From: Salicibibacter cibi
GTDB lineage: Bacteria > Bacillota > Bacilli > Bacillales > Marinococcaceae
Direction of reading: 5' to 3'
Length of the DNA stretch: 64,000 nucleotides
NCBI RefSeq assembly: GCF_016495865.1
Contig: NZ_CP054706.1
Coordinates: 124,001-188,000, forward strand
Positions within the stretch are counted from its first letter, which is position 1. Each line of letters starts with the position of its first letter. A program made the position numbers and the translations under genes. The notes beneath the pieces are model-generated. The model was not told the DNA's origin, did not search any database, and saw nothing but the letters and a program-made list of their open reading frames with translations. Positions 26,041 through 37,189 of this stretch are shown piece by piece.

Positions 26041-26466
26041 GTGGCTAGAAAGGTAGAGAAAGTCGTAAAGCTTCAAATTCCTGCAGGGAAAGCCAACCCG
26101 GCACCGCCAGTCGGTCCTGCACTCGGTCAGGCTGGTATTAACATCATGGGTTTTTGTAAAGAATTCAATGCTCGTACCCAAGAACAGGCAGGGACGGTTA
26201 TTCCTGTCGAGATTAGCGTTTATGAAGATCGCTCCTTTACATTTATAACCAAAACGCCGCCCGCTCCGGTTTTGCTAAAAGAAGCCGCAGGTGTAAAAGG
26301 CGGATCCGGTGAACCGCATAAGACGAAAGTTGGCAGTGTGAGCGCCGATAAAGTTCGCGAAATTGCGGAAGCGAAAATGGAGGATCTCAATGCCGAGAGC
26401 ACAGAAGCAGCTATCCGAATGATAGAAGGAACTGCGCGAAGCATGGGCATTACGGTTGAAGGTTAG
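26041..26466 (+). CDS. rplK: 50S ribosomal protein L11
   Basis: 141 residues, GTG start behind AAGGAGGTG ([16 protein letters not shown]). Binds the GTPase-associated centre of 23S rRNA. The proline-rich N-terminus [17 protein letters not shown] and the C-terminal rRNA-binding [17 protein letters not shown] are intact. Paired with rplA. Confidence 0.97.
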   Translation: MARKVEKVVKLQIPAGKANPAPPVGPALGQAGINIMGFCKEFNARTQEQAGTVIPVEISVYEDRSFTFITKTPPAPVLLKEAAGVKGGSGEPHKTKVGSVSADKVREIAEAKMEDLNAESTEAAIRMIEGTARSMGITVEG

Positions 26467-26553
26467 ACCATATTCTCGGATTTGCCAAAGCCGGAGTATG
26501 GTCCTACGTGGGAGGTAAAACCGTTAAAACCACAATAGAGGAGTTGAAATGAA

Positions 26554-27252
26554 ATGCCTAAAAAACAAGGGAAAAAATTTATAGATGCACAAAAGCAAGT
26601 AGATACGTCACGCAACTATGCCTCCGTCGAGGCATTGGAGCTCGTGCAAAAAGTAGCTCCCGCGAATTTTGACGAGACGGTAGAAGTTGCGGTTCGCCTC
26701 GGTGTTGATCCACGTAAAGCAGATCAGCAAATCCGCGGTGCCGTTGTTCTCCCTCACGGAACAGGAAAAACAAAACGTGTACTTGTATTTGCGAAAGGCG
26801 ACAAAGCGAAAGAAGCAGAGGAAGCCGGCGCAGATATTGTCGGTGAGGAAGAGCTTGTCAACCGTATCCAGCAAGGTTGGTTGGATTTTGATGTCGTCGT
26901 AGCGACACCCGATATGATGGCTCAGGTTGGTAAACTCGGGCGCGTGCTCGGCCCTCGCGGCTTAATGCCGAACCCGAAAACAGGGACAGTAACGATGGAT
27001 GTTGCTCAAGCGGTGAACGAAATTAAAGCAGGTAAAGTCGAGTATCGTGTGGAGAAAGCGGGAAATGTTCATGTGCCGATCGGAAAAGTATCTTTCGATG
27101 CGCAACAGTTGAACGAGAATCTTAATACGGTTATCGACACGCTTGCAAAGGCAAAACCATCCGCCGCCAAAGGCGTCTATATGCGGAATATTTCGGTCGC
27201 TTCTTCCATGGGACCGGGGGTAAAGGTAACGACAAGCGGAATTAGTGTTTGA
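26554..27252 (+). CDS. rplA: 50S ribosomal protein L1
   Basis: 232 residues, family length. Forms the L1 stalk near the E site and represses its own operon. Two-domain sequence with [18 protein letters not shown], the typical L1 signature. Its stop codon lies within the -35 box of the rplJ promoter. Confidence 0.97.
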   Translation: MPKKQGKKFIDAQKQVDTSRNYASVEALELVQKVAPANFDETVEVAVRLGVDPRKADQQIRGAVVLPHGTGKTKRVLVFAKGDKAKEAEEAGADIVGEEELVNRIQQGWLDFDVVVATPDMMAQVGKLGRVLGPRGLMPNPKTGTVTMDVAQAVNEIKAGKVEYRVEKAGNVHVPIGKVSFDAQQLNENLNTVIDTLAKAKPSAAKGVYMRNISVASSMGPGVKVTTSGISV

Positions 27253-27277
27253 CATTCGTGTCGGACCTGCCTATAAT
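27249..27277 (+). promoter_or_regulatory. Perfect-consensus sigma-A promoter of rplJ-rplL
   Basis: -35 TTGACA (27249-27254), 17-bp spacer, -10 TATAAT (27272-27277): all twelve bases match the consensus. The rplA stop TGA is part of the -35. Confidence 0.9.
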
Positions 27278-27289
27278 CAACATTGGTAA

Positions 27290-27446
27290 ATGAAAAAAGC
27301 ATCAACCGTAGACAGCGGGTGCACGTTTTGTGCTTAATTTCCTGCCGAGGTTTCGTTCTACATCATAGCGAGCAAGCCGGTTCGGGCTGTTCGAAATGAG
27401 AAGACCTTTTTATGTCTACGAAAACGCGGCGTAAAGAGGTCTTTTT
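27290..27446 (+). ncRNA. L10 (rplJL) leader RNA with attenuator
   Basis: The conserved leader core runs through CCGTAGACAGCGGGT (27306-27320) to TTCCTGCCGAGG (27339-27350), as in Bacillus L10 leaders that bind the L10-L12 complex. A terminator follows: AAGACCT (27401-27407) / AGGTCTT (27437-27443) with Ts. Excess L10-L12 would cause early termination. Confidence 0.85.
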
Positions 27447-27452
27447 TAGCTG

Positions 27453-27536
27453 ATAAAAAAGTATACATCAACTTTCTTATCTGCATAAGTGCAACTAATT
27501 TCGCCATAAAAGCTTGGCGGAAAGTCAAGTTTTCTA
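27453..27536 (+). repeat. Attenuator-like repeat family C, copy 2 (before rplJ)
   Basis: Same order as copy 1. TTTCGCCA (27499-27506) can pair with the TGGCGGAAA region. Alternatively CTTGGC (27513-27518) pairs with GTCAAG (27524-27529), ahead of TTTTCT. The C-to-T change makes a G-U pair and keeps the second stem. It lies after the L10 attenuator and before the rplJ SD. Confidence 0.7.
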
Positions 27537-27599
27537 AAGTTGCAGAGACGCTTAAACCCGTTCCGCGTGATTGATCCAAATACAATAGGAGGTGGAATG

Positions 27600-28106
27600 A
27601 TGAGCACTGTGCTCGAACAAAAACAAGCGGTCGTACAAGAAATTGCCGAAAAGCTTGCAAACAGCGAATCGATTATTTTCGTCGATTACCGCGGGCTCAA
27701 TGTCGCTCAAGCAACGGAACTTCGCAGCAAGCTTCGTGAAGCGGACGTAGATTTTAAGGTATATAAAAATACAATGACACGCCGCGCGACAGAAGAAACG
27801 AACTACACCGACGTTGATGAGCATCTCGTCGGGCCGACGGCAATTGCTACGAGCCGTACGGATGCGGTGGCAGCCGCGAAAGTTTTGCATAACTTCTCGA
27901 AAGAAAATGAAGCACTTGAGATCAAGACAGGCATCATCCAGGGAGAGGTAACGGCTGTTGAAGACATTAAACAACTCGCCGAGCTCCCTTCTTACGACGG
28001 ACTTATGTCCATGTTGCTCAGTGTCTTGCAAGCGCCGCTTCGCAACTTCGCCCTTGCTTCCAAAGCAGTGGCTGACCAAAAAGAGGAAAACGAAGACGCG
28101 TCCTAA
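27600..28106 (+). CDS. rplJ: 50S ribosomal protein L10
   Basis: 168 residues, starting [19 protein letters not shown], 7 bases after AGGAGG. It anchors L7/L12 dimers to the ribosomal stalk through its C-terminal helix ([20 protein letters not shown] region onward). The rRNA-binding N-terminal domain contains [20 protein letters not shown]. Regulated by the leader at 27290-27446. Confidence 0.97.
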   Translation: MSTVLEQKQAVVQEIAEKLANSESIIFVDYRGLNVAQATELRSKLREADVDFKVYKNTMTRRATEETNYTDVDEHLVGPTAIATSRTDAVAAAKVLHNFSKENEALEIKTGIIQGEVTAVEDIKQLAELPSYDGLMSMLLSVLQAPLRNFALASKAVADQKEENEDAS

Positions 28107-28133
28107 ATTATATTCCTTAAGGAGGATATCACA

Positions 28134-28502
28134 ATGGCAAAAGAACAAATCATTGAAGAAATTAAAGGCATGACCGTTCTTGAGTTGAACGATCTTGTCA
28201 AAGCCATCGAAGAAGAATTCGGAGTAACTGCAGCAGCACCGGTCGCTGTCGGCGCTGCCGACGGTGGCGGAGAAGCTGCCGAAGAAGAACAAACGGAATT
28301 TAATGTCGTGTTAAATAGCGCAGGTTCTTCCAAAATTAATGTCATCAAAGTTGTGCGCGGCATAGCAGATCTTGGCCTTAAAGAAGCAAAAGCGCTTGTG
28401 GACGGTGCTCCGGAAACAATTAAAGAAAGCGTGAGCAAGGAAGACGCCGAAGACATGAAGAGCCAGCTTGAAGAAGCGGGCGCAGAAGTTGAATTAAAAT
28501 AA
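28134..28502 (+). CDS. rplL: 50S ribosomal protein L7/L12
   Basis: 122 residues; the multicopy stalk protein that recruits GTPase factors. N-terminal dimerisation helices, an Ala/Gly-rich hinge (about 38-52), and the C-terminal domain with [18 protein letters not shown]. Acidic overall, as expected. A strong terminator follows 14 bases after the stop. Confidence 0.97.
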   Translation: MAKEQIIEEIKGMTVLELNDLVKAIEEEFGVTAAAPVAVGAADGGGEAAEEEQTEFNVVLNSAGSSKINVIKVVRGIADLGLKEAKALVDGAPETIKESVSKEDAEDMKSQLEEAGAEVELK

Positions 28503-28515
28503 AGCATTGTAAGCG

Positions 28516-28552
28516 AAAAGCTTCCCTGCACATGTGCAGGGAAGCTTTTTCT
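28516..28552 (+). terminator. Intrinsic terminator after rplL
   Basis: A 15-16-bp near-perfect stem: AAAAGCTTCCCTGCAC pairs with GTGCAGGGAAGCTTTT around an AT centre, followed by TTCTCC. Confidence 0.9.
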
Positions 28553-28572
28553 CCCCCGTTAGGAGGTGGAAG

Positions 28573-29174
28573 TTGTTGTCGCAACATTACTATAGCCAAC
28601 ATCCGGAAACGCCAAGTGAACGGCGATATTTTTCCACTGAAATTGAGGGTCGCTCGTTTTCTTTCGTTGTTGATAACGGCGTTTTTTCAAAAGAAGGGCT
28701 GGACTTTGGGAGTCGTTTCTTGATTGAGACATTTATCGAACCTGATATTCCCGGTCCGTTGCTGGATATGGGGTGTGGATATGGGCCGATCGGCATTATT
28801 CTCGCGGCATCTACAGAACGCCGCGTAGTGATGAGTGATGTGAATGAGCGGGCGGTAATGCTCGCGCGGGAAAATATTACGCATAATGATGCAAATGGAG
28901 TGAAAGTTGTTTCGGGAGACCGTTTCTCGGGTGTGGGGAGTGAAGAACGATTTTCGGCAATTATGACGAATCCACCGATTCGGGCAGGGAAAGCGACGGT
29001 GCATGCTATTTATTCGGAGGCTCGGGATTATCTGTTGCCGGGGGTGCGCTCTGGGTTGTGATCCGAAAAAAACAAGGGGCGCCAACAACAAAACGAAAAC
29101 TTCAAGAATTATACAAAGAAGTCGTTGAAGTGAAGAAAGAAAAAGGGTATGTCGTTTATAAGGCAGAGGGATAA
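28573..29174 (+). CDS. RsmC-like 16S rRNA methyltransferase, frameshifted by one base
   Basis: A class I methyltransferase like B. subtilis YbxB. N-terminal part to about residue 55, SAM-binding LLDMGCGYGPIGI, and catalytic NPPIRAGK. As written the frame stops at 29061 (about 162 residues). If one G is added to the five-G run 29040-29044, the frame continues as LPGGALWVVIRKKQGAPTT and stops at 29174. That gives 199-200 residues, the family length (201 in B. subtilis). TTG start (28573 or 28576) behind AGGAGG. Lies between rplL and rpoB as in Bacillus. Confidence 0.85.
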
Positions 29175-29218
29175 TTCTTGAAGTTAGAGGGGATAAATTC
29201 ACGCATCACAAAAAATGG

Positions 29219-29247
29219 TTGACCTTCTACTTTCTTTATGGTACTAT
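29219..29247 (+). promoter_or_regulatory. Sigma-A promoter of rpoB-rpoC
   Basis: -35 TTGACC (29219-29224), 17-bp spacer, -10 TACTAT (29242-29247) with TGG before it. Gives a leader of about 300 nt before rpoB. Confidence 0.8.
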
Positions 29248-29414
29248 CATATAATGCGTATAACTATATGAATCGTATCGTTTTTCTTTTCATTTACTCG
29301 TATAAAGGTTATTGGGTTTGGGAACACTAGTATAATCCGAAAAAAACGACCCGAAACGATTTTGGGTTATATTCATTGTACTACGTGTTGCCCCCCTTGT
29401 ATATAACTGACGGC

Positions 29415-29487
29415 ATCATTCTTTTAAAAATTAGCCGATCGCTATTTTTGGCGGAAGTCGGATTTATAAAGAATGATCTTTTTTCTT
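29415..29487 (+). terminator. Attenuator-like terminator in the rpoB leader
   Basis: ATCATTCTTT (29415-29424) pairs perfectly with AAAGAATGAT (29468-29477), followed by CTTTTTTCTT. Position 70 bases before the rpoB start and inside the transcript suggests attenuation of rpoBC. Confidence 0.65.
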
Positions 29488-29556
29488 CCATAGCATGGGC
29501 CGTGCCGGGGGCCTGAAGGATGCTAAACAATATACGGATTTTGAGGGGTGAATTCG

Positions 29557-32500
29557 TTGACAGGTCAACTTATTCAGTATGGACGTCATCGCCAGCGAAG
29601 AAGCTACGCAAGAATTAGCGAGGTACTTGAGCTACCCAATCTCATTGAGATTCAAACATCTTCCTATCAGTGGTTTCTCGATGAGGGGATGCGAGTCATG
29701 TTTCAGGACATCTCCCCTATAGAAGATTTTACTGGCAATCTCGTCTTGGAATTTATCGACTATAGTCTTGGCGAGCCGAAGTATTCCGTCGAAGATTCTA
29801 AAGAGCGGGATGTCACGTATTCTGCTCCATTACGTGTGAAGGTCCGTCTCATGAACCAGGAAACCGGTGAGGTGAAGGAACAGGAAGTATTTATGGGTGA
29901 CTTCCCGCTCATGACCGATACCGGAACATTTATTATAAACGGGGCTGAACGCGTGATCGTTTCCCAGCTTGTTCGTTCTCCCAGTGTTTATTACAATCAA
30001 AAATTCGATAAAAATGGGAAAAGAGGTTTTACTGCTACCGTCATCCCAAATCGCGGAGCCTGGCTTGAATTTGAAACGGATGCGAAAGATATTACCTACG
30101 TACGGATCGATCGCACCCGAAAAATTCCCATAACCGTCTTATTAAGGGCACTTGGCTTCGGGTCAGACCAAGAGATCGTTGATTTAATAGGAGAAAATGA
30201 GTATCTGCGCAATGCTTTGGAAAAAGACAATACGGATGACACGGAAAAAGCGCTGTTGGAAATCTATGAGCGTCTCCGTCCCGGCGAGCCGCCGACGGTA
30301 GACAATGCCCGCAGCTTGCTTGAATCTCGCTTTTTTGATCCGAGACGATATGATTTAGCGAATGTAGGGCGCTATAAAATCAATAAGAAATTGCATATTA
30401 AAGAGCGTCTTTTTAATCAAGTTTTGGCAGAGACCCTTGCGGATCCGGAAACCGGAGAAATTCTTGCGGAAGAAGGAACGCTTATTGACAGGCGTGTGCT
30501 TGACCGTTTGCTGCCTTATCTGGAAGATGGTCTCGGGTTTACCTCCTTCAGGATTGCCGGGGGCATTGTTGACGAGGAGAGCGAAGTGACCGTTCAATCG
30601 ATTAAAGTTTATGCTCCCAACGATCCGGATGGCGAGCAGACGATTGAAGTGATTAGCAACGGGACCTTGGATTCCGGAATCAAAAACATTACACCTGAAG
30701 ACATCGTCGCTTCCATCAGCTATTTTTTCAATTTGCTTCATGGTGTCGGCGGCACGGATGATATTGATCACCTCGGAAATCGTCGTTTGCGCTCGGTCGG
30801 TGAATTGTTACAAAATCAGTTCCGCATTGGTCTATCTCGAATGGAGCGTGTCGTGCGTGAACGTATGTCTATTCAAGACCCGAGCCAAATAACGCCGCAA
30901 GGGCTCATTAACATTCGTCCGGTCATTGCTTCTATCAAAGAGTTTTTCGGAAGCTCTCAGCTCTCGCAATTTATGGATCAAACGAACCCGCTTGCCGAAT
31001 TGACCCATAAGCGTCGTTTATCTGCACTCGGTCCCGGAGGTTTAACGAGAGAACGGGCCGGTATGGAAGTTCGAGACGTTCACTATTCTCACTATGGACG
31101 CATGTGTCCGATTGAAACGCCTGAGGGTCCGAATATCGGTTTGATCAACTCCTTGTCCTCGTATGCAAAAGTCAACAAATTTGGGTTTATGGAGACGCCT
31201 TATCGACGGGTCGACCCGGAAACAGGGGTTGTCTCCGATCGCGTGGACTATTTGACGGCCGATGAAGAATTGAACTACGTTGTGGCTCAGGCGAACGCGA
31301 GTCTAAATGATGACGGCATGTTCGTCGATGACCATATCATTGCTCGTTTCCGCGAAGAAAATACGATCGTGTCGAAAGATCGCATTGATTATATGGATGT
31401 TTCCCCTAAACAAGTTGTGTCGGCTGCAACAGCATCCATCCCATTTCTGGAAAACGATGATTCCAACCGTGCGTTGATGGGGGCGAATATGCAGCGTCAA
31501 GCCGTTCCGTTGCTCGAGCCTGAGGCCCCTGTCGTTGGAACAGGGATGGAATATGTTTCCGCAAAGGATTCCGGTGCGGCCATCACTGCCGCCCACCGTG
31601 GGATTGTTAAACGTGTGACAGCAAGGGAAATCCGGATGCGTCGCCTTGAGGAAGTAGACGGAAACGAAGTTGAAACCGATGAAGATGTATATAGAATGTC
31701 CAAGTTCATCCGTTCCAATCAAGGCACGAGCTATAATCAACGTCCGATTGTAGAAGGCGGCGATGTTATAGAAAAAGGAGAAGTGTTGGCCGACGGACCT
31801 TCGATGGATAAAGGGGAAATGGCGATCGGCCGAAATGTGCTTCTTGCCTTTATGACTTGGGAAGGATACAACTATGAGGATGCCATCATTCTCAGTGAGC
31901 GGCTTGTAAAAGATGATGTATTCACCTCCATTCATATCGAAGAGTATGAATCGGAAGCGCGTGATACGAAGCTCGGCCCGGAAGAGATCACCCGCGATAT
32001 CCCGAACGTCGGAGAGGATGCTTTGCGAAACCTTGATGATCGGGGCATTATCCGTGTCGGTGCCGAAATTAAAGACGGAGATATCCTCGTCGGCAAAGTG
32101 ACACCGAAAGGGATGACCGAACTCACGGCCGAGGAACGCTTGCTTCATGCCATCTTCGGTGAAAAAGCGCGTGAAGTGCGCGATACTTCGTTAAAAGCAC
32201 CCCACGGCGGGGACGGCATTGTGCTCGATGTCAAGATTTTTAACCGTGAAGATGGCGATGAGCTTCCGCCGGGTGTTAACCAGCTTGTTCGTGTGTATAT
32301 CGTGCAAAAGCGAAAGATTCACGAAGGCGATAAAATGGCTGGGCGACACGGAAACAAAGGCGTTATTTCTCGGATTTTACCAGAGGAAGATATGCCTTTC
32401 ATGCCGGACGGCACACCGGTAGACATGATGTTAAACCCTCTAGGGGTGCCTTCGCGAATGAATATCGGACAAGTGCTGGAAATGCATTTGGGCATGTCTG

Positions 32501-33099
32501 CGCGCGAACTTGGCATTCATGTTGCTACGCCGGTCTTTGATGGTGCCCGCGAAGAAGATGTCCAAGAATCGCTCGAAGAAGCAGGGATAGCCGGCGACGG
32601 CAAAACGGTTTTATATGACGGGCGCAGTGGTGAGGCTTATGATAATCGTGTGTCTGTCGGTGTCATGTATATGATTAAGCTGGCGCATATGGTGGATGAC
32701 AAACTTCATGCCCGTTCCACTGGTCCCTATTCATTGGTTACGCAACAACCGTTGGGCGGTAAAGCGCAATTTGGCGGCCAGCGATTTGGCGAGATGGAAG
32801 TTTGGGCACTTGAGGCCTACGGTGCTGCATATACGTTGCAAGAAATCCTAACGGTAAAGTCTGACGATACGATTGGCCGTGTTAAAACGTATGAGTCTAT
32901 CGTTAAAGGCGAGAATGTACCGGAACCAGGCGTTCCGGAATCGTTCAAAGTGCTGATTAAAGAACTCCAGAGCCTTGGCATGGACGTAAAAATGCTCTCC
33001 AGTAATGAAGAAGAGATTGAAATGAAAGAGCTGGATGATGAAGAAGACCAGTCGAGTGAGAAAATGAACCTGAAATTGGAGTCTACAGAGAACGCTTAA
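29557..33099 (+). CDS. rpoB: RNA polymerase beta subunit
   Basis: 1180 residues. TTG start 29557 gives the conserved N-terminus (M)[19 protein letters not shown], with GAGGGGTG before it; GTG 29548 overlaps that site. The rifampicin region ([20 protein letters not shown]) is wild type. [12 protein letters not shown] and the C-terminal clamp contact ([20 protein letters not shown]) are present, followed by an acidic tail. Complete and unbroken. Confidence 0.98.
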   Translation: MTGQLIQYGRHRQRRSYARISEVLELPNLIEIQTSSYQWFLDEGMRVMFQDISPIEDFTGNLVLEFIDYSLGEPKYSVEDSKERDVTYSAPLRVKVRLMNQETGEVKEQEVFMGDFPLMTDTGTFIINGAERVIVSQLVRSPSVYYNQKFDKNGKRGFTATVIPNRGAWLEFETDAKDITYVRIDRTRKIPITVLLRALGFGSDQEIVDLIGENEYLRNALEKDNTDDTEKALLEIYERLRPGEPPTVDNARSLLESRFFDPRRYDLANVGRYKINKKLHIKERLFNQVLAETLADPETGEILAEEGTLIDRRVLDRLLPYLEDGLGFTSFRIAGGIVDEESEVTVQSIKVYAPNDPDGEQTIEVISNGTLDSGIKNITPEDIVASISYFFNLLHGVGGTDDIDHLGNRRLRSVGELLQNQFRIGLSRMERVVRERMSIQDPSQITPQGLINIRPVIASIKEFFGSSQLSQFMDQTNPLAELTHKRRLSALGPGGLTRERAGMEVRDVHYSHYGRMCPIETPEGPNIGLINSLSSYAKVNKFGFMETPYRRVDPETGVVSDRVDYLTADEELNYVVAQANASLNDDGMFVDDHIIARFREENTIVSKDRIDYMDVSPKQVVSAATASIPFLENDDSNRALMGANMQRQAVPLLEPEAPVVGTGMEYVSAKDSGAAITAAHRGIVKRVTAREIRMRRLEEVDGNEVETDEDVYRMSKFIRSNQGTSYNQRPIVEGGDVIEKGEVLADGPSMDKGEMAIGRNVLLAFMTWEGYNYEDAIILSERLVKDDVFTSIHIEEYESEARDTKLGPEEITRDIPNVGEDALRNLDDRGIIRVGAEIKDGDILVGKVTPKGMTELTAEERLLHAIFGEKAREVRDTSLKAPHGGDGIVLDVKIFNREDGDELPPGVNQLVRVYIVQKRKIHEGDKMAGRHGNKGVISRILPEEDMPFMPDGTPVDMMLNPLGVPSRMNIGQVLEMHLGMSARELGIHVATPVFDGAREEDVQESLEEAGIAGDGKTVLYDGRSGEAYDNRVSVGVMYMIKLAHMVDDKLHARSTGPYSLVTQQPLGGKAQFGGQRFGEMEVWALEAYGAAYTLQEILTVKSDDTIGRVKTYESIVKGENVPEPGVPESFKVLIKELQSLGMDVKMLSSNEEEIEMKELDDEEDQSSEKMNLKLESTENA

Positions 33100-33107
33100 A
33101 GATGTAA

Positions 33108-33161
33108 AAGAGACAGGTGAAGGGCACCGCCTTAAAAATATGGTGTTCTTCACCCTTGTCA
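33108..33161 (+). other. Hairpin after rpoB
   Basis: GGTGAAG (about 33116-33122) pairs with CTTCACC (33148-33154), with ACC/GGT inside. The 3' flank CACCCTTGTCATCCGT resembles that of the hairpin after rpoC. No T-tract, so a processing or stability element is more likely than a terminator. Confidence 0.45.
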
Positions 33162-33177
33162 TCCGTGCCTCTTAGAC

Positions 33178-33260
33178 GGGAGTCAGAGGCCAGAGGGCGG
33201 AAAAGACTTTTTCAAGGTCTTCCGATGTCTGATTTCCGGAAAAGCGGGTGACGAACACCC
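33178..33260 (+). repeat. MITE-like repeat family A, copy 2 (between rpoB and rpoC)
   Basis: A shorter copy of about 65-80 bp: GTCAGAGGCCAGAGG at the left, TCTGATTTCCGGA at the right (33228-33240). The right flank GCGGGTGACGAACACCCCGA is shared with the flank of copy 1. The left inverted end has decayed. Confidence 0.65.
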
Positions 33261-33266
33261 CGATTC

Positions 33267-33318
33267 GTGCAACTAAGGCTTTCGCCATAAAAGCTTGGCG
33301 AAAAGCCAAGTTTTCTAA
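33267..33318 (+). repeat. Attenuator-like repeat family C, copy 3 (before rpoC)
   Basis: Lacks the first hairpin but has both competing ones. GGCTTTCGCCA (33277-33287) pairs with TGGCGAAAAGCC (33296-33307). Alternatively CTTGGC (33294-33299) pairs with GCCAAG (33305-33310), then TTTTCT. It lies 23 bases before the rpoC SD. Confidence 0.7.
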
Positions 33319-33355
33319 TGACAATTCGTGCGCCAAGAAAGGGAGGGACCACCCT

Positions 33356-36300
33356 TTGATAGATGTCAATAATTTTGAATACATGAAAGTAGGCCTTGCT
33401 TCTTCCGATAAGATTCGTAATTGGTCGAGAGGAGAAGTGAAAAAACCCGAAACCATCAACTACCGGACATTGAAACCGGAGAAAGATGGCTTGTTTTGTG
33501 AGCGTATTTTCGGTCCGCAAAAGGACTGGGAATGCCATTGCGGAAAATATAAACGGGTCCGTTATAAAGGGGTTGTCTGTGACCGATGCGGGGTTGAAGT
33601 AACACGGGCGAAAGTTCGCCGTGAGCGTATGGGTCATATTGAACTGGCAGCTCCGGTATCACACATTTGGTATTTTAAAGGTATTCCGAGTCGGATGGGG
33701 CTGGTGCTCGATATGTCTCCTCGCTCCCTCGAAGAAGTTATCTATTTCGCTTCGTATGTTGTTACGGAAACCGGTGATACACCGCTTGAATATAAGCAGT
33801 TGCTTTCCGAAAAAGAATACCGCTCGTATTATGATAAATATGGGCGTTCTTTCACTGCGCAAATGGGCGCGGAAGCGATTCGCAAGATTTTATCCGATTT
33901 AAATCTGGAGCAAGAAGTAAAAGCGTTGCGAGATGAACTTGAAACGGCACAAGGACAACGTCGCACACGTGCCATCAAACGTTTGGAAGTGCTGGAGGCT
34001 TTCCGTCATTCAGGCAATCACCCGGCATGGATGATCATGGACGTTCTCCCTATCATTCCACCGGAATTACGCCCGATGGTTCAGCTGGATGGTGGACGGT
34101 TCGCCACTTCTGACTTGAATGATTTGTACCGTCGGGTAATTAACCGAAATAATCGTTTAAAGCGTTTATTGGATCTCGGTGCGCCAAGCATCATTGTTCA
34201 AAACGAAAAACGCATGCTCCAGGAAGCTGTTGACGCGCTTATTGATAACGGAAGGCGTGGTCGGCCGATCACCGGTCCGGGAAATCGCCCGTTAAAATCA
34301 CTTTCCCACATGCTCAAAGGGAAACAGGGAAGATTCCGGCAAAACCTTCTCGGGAAGCGGGTTGACTACTCCGGTCGTTCAGTTATCGTCGTTGGTCCGA
34401 GCTTGAAAATGTATCAGTGTGGGTTGCCGAAAGAAATGGCGTTGGAATTGTTTAAGCCATTTGTCATGAAAGAGTTGGTGGCAAATGGATCGGCACATAA
34501 CATCAAAAGTGCTAAACGGAAGGTCGATCGTGTCCAACCGGAAATATGGGATGTCCTTGAGGATGTGATCAAAGAACATCCGGTATTGCTAAACCGTGCA
34601 CCAACGCTACACAGGTTGGGGATCCAGGCGTTTGAGCCGGTACTCGTTGAAGGTCGCGCCATCCGTCTGCATCCGCTCGTTTGTACGGCTTACAACGCGG
34701 ACTTTGACGGAGACCAAATGGCGGTTCACGTGCCGCTATCGGCAGAAGCGCAAGCGGAAGCCCGGGTTCTGATGATGTCTGCGCAAAACATCCTAAATCC
34801 AAAGGACGGAAACCCGGTCGTTACACCTTCACAGGATATGGTGCTCGGTAACTATTACCTTACCTCCGAGCGTGAAAATGCCGCGGGTGAGGGTGCTGTG
34901 TTCAAAGACAGCAACGAAGCGGTTACGGCGTACCAAAATGGCTTTGTGCATCTGCATACACGCGTGGCTGTTTCGGTTTCTTCGATGAAAAGCAGTAGGT
35001 TCCCTGAAAAAGTGAAAGATCAATTGTTGTTGACGTCGATCGGGAAATTGATATTCAATGAAATTTTACCAAGCAGCTTTCCGTATATTAATGAACCCTC
35101 TGCCGGCAATTTGGAAAACGAAACACCGGAAAAATACTTTGTTCCGAAAGGAACGGATATAAAAAGTACACTAGCGGAAATGGAACTTGTTTCCTCATTT
35201 AAAAAAGGTTTTCTCGGCGATATCATCGCTGAAGTATTTAAGAAATTCCAGGTTACGGAAACCTCACGAATGTTGGATAGCATGAAAGATCTTGGTTTCT
35301 ACTACTCAACAAAAGCCGGGATTACAGTTGGGATTTCCGATGTGGTTGTTCTTCCCGAAAAGAAAAAGATACTTGATGACGCCGAGGAGAAGGTCAATCG
35401 TGTGATGAAGCAGTTTAGACGCGGTTTGATCACAGACGATGAAAGATACGACAAGGTCATCTCCATTTGGAGCGAAGCAAAAGAGACGATTCAAGAGCGT
35501 CTGATGAAAACACTGGACACGGCGAATCCGATCTATATGATGAGTGACTCCGGTTCTCGCGGGAACGCTTCTAACTTCACACAGTTAGCCGGAATGCGTG
35601 GGTTGATGGCTAATCCGTCCGGACAAATCATCGAGCTCCCTATTAAGTCTAGTTTCCGGGAAGGGCTTACGGTATTGGAGTATTTTATATCCACCCATGG
35701 TGCGCGTAAAGGTCTGGCAGACACAGCGTTGAAAACCGCTGATTCCGGTTACTTGACCCGCCGCCTCGTTGATGTTGCTCAAGATGTCATTGTTCGTGAA
35801 GACGACTGCGGAACAGATCGCGGTCTCTCGGTTGAGACATTGCGAGAAGGGACGGAGATTATCGAAGATCTACACGACCGGCTTGTGGGGCGCGTAGCGT
35901 TTCAAACGGTCGCCCACCCTGACAGCGGAGATACACTTGTGCAAAAAAATGACCTGATCACTGAAGACACCGCGAAGGCGATTGTCGATGCCGGTATTGA
36001 AAAGGTAACGATCCGTTCTGTCTTTGCCTGTGACACTGCCCGTGGCGTTTGCAAAAAATGCTATGGTCGTAATTTGGCGACCGGCAGCGATGTTGAGGTT
36101 GGAGAAGCGGTTGGTATTATCTCCGCGCAGTCTATCGGTGAGCCGGGGACACAGTTAACGATGCGTACGTTCCACACCGGCGGGGTGGCCGGCGATGATA
36201 TTACCCAAGGTCTCCCGCGTATTCAAGAACTCTTTGAGGCCCGTAATCCGAAAGGGCAGGCGCTTATTACCGAACTTGAGGGTACGGTAAGTGAGATTCA

Positions 36301-36973
36301 CGATGCGGGTGATAAGAAAGACATCATTATCAGCGGGGAAATTGAATCGAAATCTTATACAACAGCATACGGTGCACGGTTGCGTGTGGCTGAAGGAGAT
36401 CGTGTTGAAGCCGGCCAAGCGCTCACGGAAGGTTCGATTGATCCGAAAGAATTGCTGAAAGTGACCGGCATCAAGGAAGTAAAAGAATACTTGCTCAAGG
36501 AAGTTCAGAAGGTCTATCGCATGCAGGGCGTGGAAATTGGCGATAAACACGTAGAAGTCATGGTTCGGCAGATGCTCCGTAAAATCCGCGTGAATGACTC
36601 GGGGGATACGGATGTACTGCCTGGCACATTGGTGGAAGTGAACCACTTCAATGATGTTAACAAAGATGTACTTCGTAACAATCAGCGCCCGGCAGTCGGT
36701 ACGCCTGTTATTCTGGGGATCACAAAAGCTTCCCTAGAGACGGACTCTTTCTTATCGGCGGCATCCTTCCAGGAAACAACCCGTGTTCTTACGGATGCGG
36801 CGATCAAAGGGAGGTCAGACGCGTTGCTCGGCTTAAAAGAAAACGTGATTCTCGGAAAACTCGTTCCGGCAGGAACAGGCATGCAACGCTATCGTTCGCT
36901 CAAAGCGGACAACGGCGAAAAAAGTGAAACAGAAACCGCGGAAGAACCCGAAGGTGCGCTTTCACGTCGGTAA
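33356..36973 (+). CDS. rpoC: RNA polymerase beta-prime subunit
   Basis: 1205 residues. TTG start 33356, 9 bases behind GGGAGG, gives (M)[15 protein letters not shown] as in B. subtilis. Zinc finger [20 protein letters not shown], catalytic [12 protein letters not shown] with three aspartates, and bridge helix/trigger-loop blocks ([38 protein letters not shown]) are intact. An upstream GTG in the same frame lies in repeats A2/C3 and is not a start. Confidence 0.98.
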   Translation: MIDVNNFEYMKVGLASSDKIRNWSRGEVKKPETINYRTLKPEKDGLFCERIFGPQKDWECHCGKYKRVRYKGVVCDRCGVEVTRAKVRRERMGHIELAAPVSHIWYFKGIPSRMGLVLDMSPRSLEEVIYFASYVVTETGDTPLEYKQLLSEKEYRSYYDKYGRSFTAQMGAEAIRKILSDLNLEQEVKALRDELETAQGQRRTRAIKRLEVLEAFRHSGNHPAWMIMDVLPIIPPELRPMVQLDGGRFATSDLNDLYRRVINRNNRLKRLLDLGAPSIIVQNEKRMLQEAVDALIDNGRRGRPITGPGNRPLKSLSHMLKGKQGRFRQNLLGKRVDYSGRSVIVVGPSLKMYQCGLPKEMALELFKPFVMKELVANGSAHNIKSAKRKVDRVQPEIWDVLEDVIKEHPVLLNRAPTLHRLGIQAFEPVLVEGRAIRLHPLVCTAYNADFDGDQMAVHVPLSAEAQAEARVLMMSAQNILNPKDGNPVVTPSQDMVLGNYYLTSERENAAGEGAVFKDSNEAVTAYQNGFVHLHTRVAVSVSSMKSSRFPEKVKDQLLLTSIGKLIFNEILPSSFPYINEPSAGNLENETPEKYFVPKGTDIKSTLAEMELVSSFKKGFLGDIIAEVFKKFQVTETSRMLDSMKDLGFYYSTKAGITVGISDVVVLPEKKKILDDAEEKVNRVMKQFRRGLITDDERYDKVISIWSEAKETIQERLMKTLDTANPIYMMSDSGSRGNASNFTQLAGMRGLMANPSGQIIELPIKSSFREGLTVLEYFISTHGARKGLADTALKTADSGYLTRRLVDVAQDVIVREDDCGTDRGLSVETLREGTEIIEDLHDRLVGRVAFQTVAHPDSGDTLVQKNDLITEDTAKAIVDAGIEKVTIRSVFACDTARGVCKKCYGRNLATGSDVEVGEAVGIISAQSIGEPGTQLTMRTFHTGGVAGDDITQGLPRIQELFEARNPKGQALITELEGTVSEIHDAGDKKDIIISGEIESKSYTTAYGARLRVAEGDRVEAGQALTEGSIDPKELLKVTGIKEVKEYLLKEVQKVYRMQGVEIGDKHVEVMVRQMLRKIRVNDSGDTDVLPGTLVEVNHFNDVNKDVLRNNQRPAVGTPVILGITKASLETDSFLSAASFQETTRVLTDAAIKGRSDALLGLKENVILGKLVPAGTGMQRYRSLKADNGEKSETETAEEPEGALSRR

Positions 36974-37014
36974 ATCTGTAAAGCCAGCCTGTGTTTAATG
37001 TGAGGATTAGCCAC

Positions 37015-37053
37015 GAGGGGTGAAAAATGAAGATGTTTTTCACCCTTACCGGC
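37015..37053 (+). other. Hairpin after rpoC
   Basis: GGGTGAAAAA and TTTTTCACCC form a perfect 10-bp stem. The following TTACCGGCATCCGT echoes the flank of the hairpin after rpoB. No clear T-tract. No gene lies in 36974-37390; the L7Ae-family gene that is usual here is missing. Confidence 0.5.
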
Positions 37054-37088
37054 ATCCGTCGTTAAATGGTAGGGTCACCAAAAATGAA

Positions 37089-37117
37089 TTGACATCGTAT
37101 TGCCCCTTTGGTAAAAT
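37089..37117 (+). promoter_or_regulatory. Sigma-A promoter of the str operon
   Basis: -35 TTGACA (37089-37094), 17-bp spacer, -10 TAAAAT (37112-37117) with TGG before it. Confidence 0.85.
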
Positions 37118-37189
37118 ATCAAAGGTGCGCGTGATTTCCCGAAAAAAGGGAATTCATAATAAGATATCTTAGTTCGGCAAAGCCTTAAA

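Noticed and set aside
31303..32148. 281-codon frame on the minus strand
   Set aside because: Antisense to conserved rpoB; no SD or family match.
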